Positions 1 to 6,121 of a stretch of 20,297 nucleotides of DNA are shown here, one piece after another. The translations under genes were made by a program, and so were the position numbers. Numbering within the stretch: position 1 is the first letter of the stretch; each line of letters starts with the position of its first letter. Below the pieces are notes generated by a model. The model was not told the origin of the DNA. It saw nothing but the letters and a program-made list of their open reading frames with translations, and searched no databases. This DNA comes from UBA3263 sp964528425 (lineage in GTDB: Bacteria > Bacteroidota > Bacteroidia > Bacteroidales > Muribaculaceae): assembly GCA_964528425.1 (NCBI GenBank), contig CAZGTD010000033.1:1-20297 (forward strand). The letters are read 5' to 3'.

Positions 1-793
1 TTTCTGATTTAAGAGCAGTCATGAGGCTGAACTTGTTGAGTTTCAGGGTCTGGAGGTTGTCGAGAACTACGTGCATAGTGCTGTAGGGGGTATCTTTATC
101 GCCCTTAACGGCAATGCCTTCGCCGGTACGCTTAATGGCTTCAAAGAGGCGAGCGTTAGGTTCAACGGGTTCGCCCTTGCCATTTACGGTGCCATTGTTT
201 TTATAGTCCTGAGCAACGCGTTGGATAGCGTCCATCCAGATCTGGAATTCGTTCATTTTTGTCAAGTCGCGGTTATCATTGATAGGAATACCTACCTTTG
301 CAGGGTTGAATTCCTTCATGATTTTATCCTGCTCGGTGGTGGGTAGGCTCAGGAAGGCAGGAAGATCCTTCATAGGCATACCGAACATGCCGAGTTTGGA
401 GAAAGCCGAGACTTGTTCTGCAGTGAAGTTGACTTTAGCTTCGGGGAAACGCTCGTTGTAGAGGCGGTTAGCTTCAACCAGCACATCGCGGCGCATCTTT
501 TCAGAAGAGTAGACAGAGTCTACGTCGCCGGTAATGCCGATAAACACCTTGCCTTCAACATCGCGGTTGATAGTACCGTCGCTTTTGGTTTCGGCACCGC
601 TGACAAGGATGGTCACCATGTCGGAGAGGGGAACTTTAATTTCCGATACCGACGAGGGAGTGATGACAGTAGCCGGTTCCTTAGCGAGGAAGGTAGAGGT
701 CAACATGAAGAAAGTCAACAGAAGAACGGTCACGTCACTCATCGCGGTCATGTCGATGAGCGTGCTCTTTCTTTTAATTTTTGGCTTTCCCAT
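1..793 (-). CDS. exbD: ExbD/TolR-family biopolymer transport protein (3' end cut by window edge)
   Basis: Reading the minus strand from ATG at 793-791 gives 264 codons with no stop before the edge, so the C-terminus is missing. The start reads MGKPKIKRKSTLIDMTAMSD, a short basic cytoplasmic tail leading into one membrane segment at about residues 18-36. Asp20 lies at its cytoplasmic edge, where ExbD/TolR proteins carry their essential proton-conducting Asp. The rest is periplasmic and longer than the compact E. coli ExbD (about 140 aa), as is common in Bacteroidetes. It starts 41 nt after the ExbB-type gene, so the two are presumably co-transcribed and form the inner-membrane motor that energises TonB-dependent outer-membrane transport. 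A second ExbD and a TonB gene are often found beyond this point in Bacteroidetes but would lie outside the window. The family is clear; whether it serves a TonB or a Tol system is not. Confidence 0.9.
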   Translation of the reverse strand, partial: MGKPKIKRKSTLIDMTAMSDVTVLLLTFFMLTSTFLAKEPATVITPSSVSEIKVPLSDMVTILVSGAETKSDGTINRDVEGKVFIGITGDVDSVYSSEKMRRDVLVEANRLYNERFPEAKVNFTAEQVSAFSKLGMFGMPMKDLPAFLSLPTTEQDKIMKEFNPAKVGIPINDNRDLTKMNEFQIWMDAIQRVAQDYKNNGTVNGKGEPVEPNARLFEAIKRTGEGIAVKGDKDTPYSTMHVVLDNLQTLKLNKFSLMTALKSE

Positions 794-834
794 ATTACTT
801 CAGTTAACGATTAAAAGTTGGGGTAATACGGGGA

Positions 835-1677
835 TTAGTGAGTAGCCTGGAAGGTTTGAACGATCGAGAAGCCGATTTCGTCGATAGCGTAGGTCAGGTT
901 GTCGATCTTGTTGGTGTAGAAGTTGTAGGAGATAACAGCGAAAGCACCGGTTGCGATACCGAAGGCGGTGTTCACAAGTGCTTCAGAAATACCGGTTGAC
1001 AGGGCGGTGGAGTCAGGAGCACCCGAAGCAGACAGAGCCTGGAACGATTTGATCATACCGATAACGGTACCGAGCAGACCAACGAGAGTACCGAGAGTGG
1101 TCAGGGTAGCAACGATGGGGAGGTTCTGCTGGAGCGAAGGCATTTCCATGGCGGTAGCTTCTTCAACTTCTTTCTGAAGGGTCTGAACTTTCTGTTCTTT
1201 GCTCAGAACGGTGTTCTTGTCCATTTCTTCGTAGCGAACGAGAGCGGCGGAAACTACGGCAGCAACTGAACCTTTCTGCTTTTTGCAGAGTTCCTGAGCG
1301 CCGGCGATATCGTTGGCTTCGAGTTTGGTTTTGATAGCAGCTACGAACTTGGCGATGTTGCCGGTGCCCTTAGCTGACTTCAGAGCGATTGCACGTTCTA
1401 CAGAAAGAACGATAACAGTCAGGAAGAGGGTTTGGAGGATAGGCACGATGATGCCGCCTTTGAAGATAGTACCGATAAGGTCGGTGGGGTGAGATTCACC
1501 GTCGAAGAACCACATAGATGCGGGTGCTTCGCCTTCGAATTCAAAGTGGCTGGGAGCGCCGAAGAAGAACAGGAATGCGCAAACGGCAACAACGAAACAT
1601 GCGATGATTACCAGGAATGCGTTCTTTACGCCGGTCACATTAGACTTAACCGGAGCTTTGGAGTTTGTAGCTTCCAT
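835..1677 (-). CDS. MotA/TolQ/ExbB proton channel family protein
   Basis: A 280-residue inner-membrane protein with four predicted membrane segments at about residues 19-40, 73-95, 185-208 and 233-253. Canonical TolQ/ExbB has three; the extra N-terminal segment is usual for Bacteroidetes members. The diagnostic region runs TLTTLGTLVGLLGTVIGM (191-208), followed by the last helix around SEALVNTAFGIATGAFAV (231-248), both typical of the ExbB family pore helices. The cytoplasmic domain (about 96-184) is rich in Lys and Glu. With the ExbD downstream it should form a proton-driven motor for TonB or Tol. The ATG at 1677 is the natural start, since upstream sequence is AT-rich non-coding leader. A good Bacteroidetes promoter lies about 100 nt upstream, so this gene probably opens its own operon rather than depending on nlpC transcription. 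Confidence 0.92.
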   Translation of the reverse strand: MEATNSKAPVKSNVTGVKNAFLVIIACFVVAVCAFLFFFGAPSHFEFEGEAPASMWFFDGESHPTDLIGTIFKGGIIVPILQTLFLTVIVLSVERAIALKSAKGTGNIAKFVAAIKTKLEANDIAGAQELCKKQKGSVAAVVSAALVRYEEMDKNTVLSKEQKVQTLQKEVEEATAMEMPSLQQNLPIVATLTTLGTLVGLLGTVIGMIKSFQALSASGAPDSTALSTGISEALVNTAFGIATGAFAVISYNFYTNKIDNLTYAIDEIGFSIVQTFQATH

Positions 1678-1777
1678 TTTTAGAATGTTGTGATTTAAGT
1701 AGTTAGTTATTGGTTAATATTAAAAAAATTTCGTTCTAAGGTTAACGTAGTTAGCTGAAACTATTAAATTCTAAACG

Positions 1778-1808
1778 CAAATTTATCAATTATTTTTGGA
1801 ACAGCAAA
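1778..1808 (-). promoter_or_regulatory. Bacteroidetes-type promoter of the exbB-exbD operon
   Basis: On the minus strand a TTTG (1808-1805) is followed by exactly 19 nt and then TAAATTTG (1785-1778), matching the Bacteroidetes pattern TTTG-N19-21-TAnnTTTG. Predicted transcription start is near 1772, giving a leader of about 95 nt before the ATG at 1677. Assigned by pattern only. Confidence 0.65.
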
Positions 1809-1862
1809 AAAAATACGCTTTTTTTTAGTTTTTATAGATGCAGAAACCGGCTCGGCAAACTA

Positions 1863-2741
1863 TTATTTATATAAGGTGGACATCGGTATCCCCTCGATTC
1901 GTCTACGCGCAACGATATTGTATGGCAAATAAAGAGGTGACTTCGGGTCCAGGCTGTTGCGGCGCACAAGCTGCGAGGAGTGAACGAACTCACCGTCGCG
2001 ATCGTAGATGGCAACATGGGTTATCCGACCGGTCTTGGGGTCCCCGACAAACAGCAGGTCGCCTGCCCGCAGCGAGTCGGGCGCAACTTCAACGCCGAGG
2101 TGAATCTGCTGCGAAGCGTCGCGTGCAAGCACACGTCCCTGCGCTGCATAGGCTATGCGCACCAATCCGGAGCAATCCATTCCTTTGGGCGAAAGGCCGC
2201 CCCACAGATAGGGAGAGCCCATATATAGTTCGGCAGTGCGCGGAAGAAGCGAAGGGTCGAAAGGTCGCCCGGATAATTCGCTCAAAGACTCGAAAGCACC
2301 TGCGGGGGCCAGAATCTTACGCCCGTCGGGAAGCCGCAAGGAGTCACCCTCGATAACAAGAACATCGCCGGCTACAAGATCAGTCCGCGAGTCTGCATCT
2401 CGAATCTCGTATGGCGCTGTAATGATCGCTTTTTCCGCCACACTCCACTTGCGGAATTCATCGGCCGAAGGGAAAACCATCGAATGGTTGATAATCCAGC
2501 CCCGGTAGCCGTCGGGCGTTTCCACGCGCGACCACTCCTTTCCTTTTTCAAGAATGGTTACGGGAGTTCCCATCAATGCCTGCGAGGTTTGTTCGGCAGT
2601 GTGTGAAGGGCGGGCACGCATACAGGCCACACTCAGGCGCACCAGCGCCCGCTCCCGGGCCGTTGCGCACAAGCAAACAAGGCCTAAAAGTAGCGAAGTT
2701 AAAAGTCTCACTATATGAACGAGTAGAAAAGGGGGGTACAT
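1863..2741 (-). CDS. Secreted NlpC/P60 family cysteine peptidase with SH3-like domains
   Basis: A 292-residue protein, probably exported. A hydrophobic stretch at about residues 11-27 (VRLLTSLLLGLVCLCAT) looks like a signal peptide. A bacterial SH3-like region follows (about 35-95, with GYRGWI at 78-83), then a second SH3-like segment (about 100-150) and a C-terminal NlpC/P60 domain (about 165-275). The catalytic set is visible: Cys190 in GMDCSGLV, His242 in ITHVAIY, and His254 as the likely third polar residue. Family members hydrolyse the D-Glu to diamino-acid bond in peptidoglycan stem peptides, in turnover or recycling. It is the last gene of the nrnA-DUF4827-glmM-nlpC set, 36 nt after glmM. 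The start is uncertain: the ATG at 2741 lies inside a perfect 11-bp inverted repeat, and a GTG at 2711 (codon 11) would give a tidier signal peptide. Confidence 0.88.
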   Translation of the reverse strand: MYPPFLLVHIVRLLTSLLLGLVCLCATARERALVRLSVACMRARPSHTAEQTSQALMGTPVTILEKGKEWSRVETPDGYRGWIINHSMVFPSADEFRKWSVAEKAIITAPYEIRDADSRTDLVAGDVLVIEGDSLRLPDGRKILAPAGAFESLSELSGRPFDPSLLPRTAELYMGSPYLWGGLSPKGMDCSGLVRIAYAAQGRVLARDASQQIHLGVEVAPDSLRAGDLLFVGDPKTGRITHVAIYDRDGEFVHSSQLVRRNSLDPKSPLYLPYNIVARRRIEGIPMSTLYK

Positions 2742-2762
2742 TAAGTCACAGTAATGTACCCC
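2733..2762 (-). terminator. Perfect 11-bp hairpin between glmM and nlpC (terminator/attenuator or start-sequestering structure)
   Basis: On the minus strand GGGGTACATTA (2762-2752) is followed by an 8-nt loop and then TAATGTACCCC (2743-2733), a perfect 11-bp inverted repeat. It begins 15 nt after the glmM stop codon and is followed by CCTTTTCT, a short pyrimidine-rich tract. The 3' arm contains the annotated nlpC ATG (2741-2739). It could end or attenuate glmM transcripts, or hide the nlpC start from ribosomes. The structure is certain; its role is not. Confidence 0.55.
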
Positions 2763-2777
2763 GATTTATTCTGTTAA

Positions 2778-4163
2778 TTAAACTAATGAGTTTATAACTG
2801 CCTTGATCTGTTCGGCAAGCTCTTCGGCCTGAGCCATAGTCGATGCTTCGGAATAGATGCGGATAATGGGTTCGGTGTTGGATTTGCGCAGGTGTACCCA
2901 CTTATCGGCAAAATCAATTTTCACACCGTCGATGTCCGTAATTTCTTCGTTGGCAAATTTTTCCTTAACGGCCGCAAGAATGGCATCGACATTGATTTCG
3001 GGAGTCAGCTCAATCTTGTTCTTTGCGATGGCATAGGGAGGATAGCCGGCTTTGAGCTCGGTAACCTTTTTGCCGCTCTTGGCCATAAGTGTCAGGAAAA
3101 GGGCCACGCCTACAAGAGCATCGCGGCCATAGTGGAGTTCGGGATAGATTACTCCGCCATTACCTTCACCACCGATAACTGCACCGGTGCGCTTCATTTC
3201 GGTGGTTACGTTAACTTCTCCAACAGCCGATGCGGAATATGTGCAGCCATGGGCGCGGGTAACATCGCGCAGCGCGCGAGAAGAGCTCAAATTGCTGACT
3301 GTGGCGCCGGGAGTGTGGCTGAGCACATAGTCGGCAACGGCAACAAGGGTATATTCTTCAACGAACATTTCACCGTTTTCCATAACTATTGCCAAACGGT
3401 CAACGTCGGGGTCAACAACAAATCCGACATCAGCTTTGCCCTCCTTCATCAGGTCGGCAATCTGGGTAAGGTTTTCAGGAATAGGTTCGGGGGTATGAGC
3501 GAATTTGCCGGTAGCTTCACAGTTAAGTTCAACCACGTTTTGAACCCCGAGAGCTCGAAGCAGCTTGGGCATTATTATGCCACCCACAGAGTTTACAGCA
3601 TCGATGGCTACGGTGAAGTTCACCTTGCGGATTGCTTCGACATCAACCAGCGGGAGAGCAAGCACTGAATCGATATGTTTGCGGTCGTAGGTGGTGTTCA
3701 GGAATTCGTGGCCCAGGTCGTCGACCTCGGCAAACGAGTAGTCGTCGGCAGCGGCAATGGCCAGAACCTCCGCGCCTTCGGCGGCATTGAGAAATTCGCC
3801 GTTATGGTTCAGCAGTTTCAGTGCATTCCACTGCTTGGGATTATGGGAGGCAGTGAGAATGATGCCACCGCAGGCACCTTCGCCGGTAACGGCTATTTCT
3901 GTTGTGGGAGTAGAGGCCAAGCCAATATTCACAACGTCGAAACCCATGCCCATAAGCGTGCCTACAACGAGTTTGTCGACCATTTGGCCAGAAAGGCGGG
4001 CATCGCGGCCGACAACTATAGTATTTGACTTCACCGGCGATGATTTGCGGATGAATTTTGCATAAGCTGCAGTAAATTTCACCACGTCGAGGGGTGAAAG
4101 GCCTTCGCCGGGCACACCGCCAATGGTGCCGCGAATGCCGGAGATGGATTTAATGAGTGACAT
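2778..4163 (-). CDS. glmM: Phosphoglucosamine mutase (alpha-D-phosphohexomutase family)
   Basis: A 461-residue cytoplasmic enzyme of the alpha-D-phosphohexomutase superfamily, probably converting glucosamine-6-phosphate to glucosamine-1-phosphate for UDP-GlcNAc, the precursor of peptidoglycan and lipid A. All four active-site signatures are present in order: the phosphoserine loop TASHNP (104-109, Ser106), the Mg2+ loop DPDVDR (251-256), the sugar-binding loop GEGNGG (332-337) and the phosphate-binding loop RKSNTEP (426-432). GIRGTIGG near the N-terminus (9-16) is also typical. Length fits the family. The ATG at 4163 lies 20 nt after the DUF4827 stop, indicating co-transcription. Sequence alone cannot fully separate GlmM from phosphomannomutase or phosphoglucomutase; the GlmM call rests on similarity to Bacteroidales proteins annotated that way. 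Confidence 0.9.
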   Translation of the reverse strand: MSLIKSISGIRGTIGGVPGEGLSPLDVVKFTAAYAKFIRKSSPVKSNTIVVGRDARLSGQMVDKLVVGTLMGMGFDVVNIGLASTPTTEIAVTGEGACGGIILTASHNPKQWNALKLLNHNGEFLNAAEGAEVLAIAAADDYSFAEVDDLGHEFLNTTYDRKHIDSVLALPLVDVEAIRKVNFTVAIDAVNSVGGIIMPKLLRALGVQNVVELNCEATGKFAHTPEPIPENLTQIADLMKEGKADVGFVVDPDVDRLAIVMENGEMFVEEYTLVAVADYVLSHTPGATVSNLSSSRALRDVTRAHGCTYSASAVGEVNVTTEMKRTGAVIGGEGNGGVIYPELHYGRDALVGVALFLTLMAKSGKKVTELKAGYPPYAIAKNKIELTPEINVDAILAAVKEKFANEEITDIDGVKIDFADKWVHLRKSNTEPIIRIYSEASTMAQAEELAEQIKAVINSLV

Positions 4164-4183
4164 TTTTGGTTATAAGATTTAAG

Positions 4184-4825
4184 TTAAATTCTTGAGGGAT
4201 AATAGCGTATGTTATAAAGGAACGGATAAACCGACGATACCTCCTGGCTCGGGCCGAGATAACTCTTGATAACAAGACGCACATGGCAGTTGAGCTTCAG
4301 ATAGTCGAGAGGAACCTGAATGCCGGTACCCCAGTTGGTTGTAGAGGAAAGCGATGTGTTCTGATAACGGAACGAGGTAGGGGTTGAGGCAACATCCTGC
4401 TCGTTTCCGGTAGCCTCCCATTCGCCGGTTTGATATGCTACTTTAAGGTTATAGCGGGTAAAACGGAACCATATCTGCTGGTCGGCAGTAGCGCGGGAGC
4501 CGGTGCCCGGATCAAGAACCTGCATGTAGAGGTAGCCATCGTCGTCCATACGATAGAAGGGCGTACGGTTAATGGCTTGCTGATGCAACTCGCTCTCATC
4601 GAGGCCCGCAAACTCCTGCAGGAAATCCGGGTCAGACTCTATATCCTGAGTGGTAATAAAAACTGAATCGGCAGGAACAGTGGTAATTACCGGATAATTA
4701 ACCAAAAAATTATTAACTGCATAATTTTCGTCGCGCAGCAAGTCGGCATAGCTCTCCTTATCCTTGCAGGCCGGAAGAGCGGCAAGAAGCAGCGCGCCAA
4801 ACATAATGTGAAGAATTTTATTCAT
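4184..4825 (-). CDS. DUF4827-family lipoprotein, probable FKBP-like fold
   Basis: A 213-residue protein that I recognise as the Bacteroidetes DUF4827 family. The N-terminus MNKILHIMFGALLLAALPAC is a lipoprotein signal with lipobox ALPAC and Cys20 as the likely lipidated residue, so it should be anchored to an envelope membrane. The C-terminal half (about 105-213) has the spacing of an FKBP-type peptidyl-prolyl isomerase-like domain: a bulge-rich beta region, then TGIQVPLDYLKL (167-178), a hydrophobic strand RLVIKSYLGP and the end FLYNIRYYPSRI. Whether isomerase activity exists cannot be read from the sequence. Its ATG overlaps the nrnA stop by 4 nt (ATGA), showing translational coupling, and glmM follows 20 nt later. 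The function is unknown; an envelope role is inferred from the lipid anchor and glmM. Confidence 0.8.
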   Translation of the reverse strand: MNKILHIMFGALLLAALPACKDKESYADLLRDENYAVNNFLVNYPVITTVPADSVFITTQDIESDPDFLQEFAGLDESELHQQAINRTPFYRMDDDGYLYMQVLDPGTGSRATADQQIWFRFTRYNLKVAYQTGEWEATGNEQDVASTPTSFRYQNTSLSSTTNWGTGIQVPLDYLKLNCHVRLVIKSYLGPSQEVSSVYPFLYNIRYYPSRI

Positions 4826-5850
4826 TTAGGAAGATATTTATCGTAGTTTGGCATGGCATCGAGCAGCAGTTTCTTGCAATCGTCGAGCGAGCCTTTGAAC
4901 TCGGCACCGGCTGCGTTCAGATGACCGCCGCCGCCAAACACCTCTTTGCATACTCGATTAACCGGGAACTGTCCCTTGGACCGCATTGAAATTTTGATTT
5001 GCGTAGGGTCCTCGCGCAGATATACACTCCAAACGATTTCGGGCATAGCCAGCGGACGGTTTACTAGCCCTTCGGTATCGCCCTTTTCATATTTGAAGCG
5101 GGCAAGCTCATCGGCATCGAGCGTAATCAGCGAGCACCTGTGAGCCGGGAGCAATTCCATTTTTTCGCTCAGCGCATAGCCGTTGAGGCGGAGCGATGAT
5201 TCCGAAAAAGTGTTGCAGGCGCGCTGATAAAGGCGGTCTTTGTCTATGCCCTTGCGCAGCAGCTCGGCAATTACGATATACAAGTCCGGTTCGTTGGAGT
5301 TATAGGAGAAATTGCCGGTGTCGGTCATCATGCCTGTGAAAATACATTCGGCAGCCTGACGGCTTATGCGGTCAAAAAGCTCCAGGCGGCACAGCACCCG
5401 AAACACCAGCATGGAGGTCGAACTCGATTCGGGATGCGAAATCACCACCTCAGTAAAATTTCCGGGATTGAGGTGATGGTCTATCAGAACCTTCGGGGCT
5501 TTAGAGGCCAAGAGAGCAGGCTCCAGACGGTCAACGCGCTTGCTTTCATTGTAGTCAAGACAGAAAACCAGATCAGCCTCGGCGAGCAACTTGGTCGCAT
5601 ATTCGTCGTGGCGCGAAAAAGCGACAACATCTCTAACGCCGGGAAGGAACTGAAGGCTTTTTGGAACAAGGTCGGGGGTAACCACAACCGCGTTCTTGCC
5701 TATGGCATTCAAAGTGTGCATAAGACCGAGCGACGAGCCTATGGCATCGCCGTCGGGGGTCAGATGGCAGGTGATAACAATCTTATCACTCTGGGCCAGC
5801 AGATTGCGCACTTTCTGTATCTCTTTTTCGTTGATGATTCGCGAAATCAT
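4822..5850 (-). CDS. nrnA: DHH-family phosphoesterase, NrnA-like (oligoribonuclease / pAp phosphatase)
   Basis: A 342-residue cytoplasmic phosphoesterase with an N-terminal DHH domain and a C-terminal DHHA1 domain. Metal-binding motifs are DGD at 33-35 (TPDGDAIGSS), Asp99 in CLDYNESKR, the signature DHH at 124-126 (LIDHHLN) and Asp177 in MMTDTGNFSY. The DHHA1 substrate loop is GGGGH at 306-310, followed by LNAAG. Length agrees with NrnA proteins (about 310-345), which degrade very short RNA oligonucleotides and/or dephosphorylate 3'-phosphoadenosine 5'-phosphate; related DHH enzymes hydrolyse cyclic dinucleotides. It is the first gene of a four-gene unit and overlaps the DUF4827 gene by 4 nt. 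The ATG at 5850 is well supported by homologous N-termini (IISRI then KVRNLL) and lies only 4 nt from the promoter -7 box, so the mRNA is probably leaderless. Confidence 0.88.
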   Translation of the reverse strand: MISRIINEKEIQKVRNLLAQSDKIVITCHLTPDGDAIGSSLGLMHTLNAIGKNAVVVTPDLVPKSLQFLPGVRDVVAFSRHDEYATKLLAEADLVFCLDYNESKRVDRLEPALLASKAPKVLIDHHLNPGNFTEVVISHPESSSTSMLVFRVLCRLELFDRISRQAAECIFTGMMTDTGNFSYNSNEPDLYIVIAELLRKGIDKDRLYQRACNTFSESSLRLNGYALSEKMELLPAHRCSLITLDADELARFKYEKGDTEGLVNRPLAMPEIVWSVYLREDPTQIKISMRSKGQFPVNRVCKEVFGGGGHLNAAGAEFKGSLDDCKKLLLDAMPNYDKYLPK

Positions 5851-5854
5851 AGCG

Positions 5855-5885
5855 CAAATTTAACACATTTTCCCCACCCTCGCAA
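5855..5885 (-). promoter_or_regulatory. Promoter of nrnA operon, abutting the ATG
   Basis: On the minus strand a TTG (5885-5883) is followed by 20 nt and then TAAATTTG (5862-5855), matching the Bacteroidetes -33/-7 pattern. Only CGCT separates the -7 box from the ATG at 5850. With the usual start point a few bases past the box, transcription should begin at or within a base or two of the ATG. Confidence 0.65.
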
Positions 5886-5937
5886 CCTGTTAAAGTTTTT
5901 TTAACGAAATTGACCCGGAGGGAATCTTTGATACCTC

Positions 5938-6002
5938 AGCGTAGGCGAGCGGCCTACGCTCCCGGCGAAGGGTGGCCTGGAGTGAGGGCGGCACACCCTC
6001 AC
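5938..6002. repeat. Pair of GC-rich hairpins in the nrnA-hflX divergent intergenic region
   Basis: Two perfect inverted repeats lie side by side. AGCGTAGGC (5938-5946), a 5-nt loop and GCCTACGCT (5952-5960) form a 9-bp stem. GTGAGGG (5982-5988), a 7-nt loop and CCCTCAC (5996-6002) form a 7-bp stem. The patch is markedly GC-richer than the AT-rich promoter sequence on either side. GGAGGG followed by AAT or TAT occurs at 5917 and 6020, flanking the patch. No convincing peptide is encoded. It could be a REP/MITE-like intergenic repeat, a terminator-like or regulatory structure, or the trace of an insertion. Single copy is all that can be seen here. Confidence 0.5.
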
Positions 6003-6081
6003 CCGATTTCCGGAATTTTGGAGGGTATTTGGCAAACAGAAATTAATTTTTGTGAAAGGCGATACAGTTTTTATTGGAAAA

Positions 6082-6113
6082 ATTGTTATAGACGTGAGAA
6101 TTTTGTAACTTTG
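6082..6113 (+). promoter_or_regulatory. Promoter of the hflX operon, very close to the ATG
   Basis: ATTG (6082-6085), a 20-nt spacer and TAACTTTG (6106-6113) match the Bacteroidetes pattern. The hflX ATG begins at 6122, only 8 nt after the -7 box, so the predicted leader is about 0-5 nt. If translation instead starts at the in-frame ATG at 6131 the leader would be about 10-14 nt. Confidence 0.65.
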
Positions 6114-6121
6114 CAGTCTAT

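Noticed and set aside
2892..3668. 258-codon open frame on the plus strand opposite glmM
   Set aside because: glmM on the minus strand has all four active-site motifs; the antisense peptide has no recognisable features and follows from GC-biased codon use.
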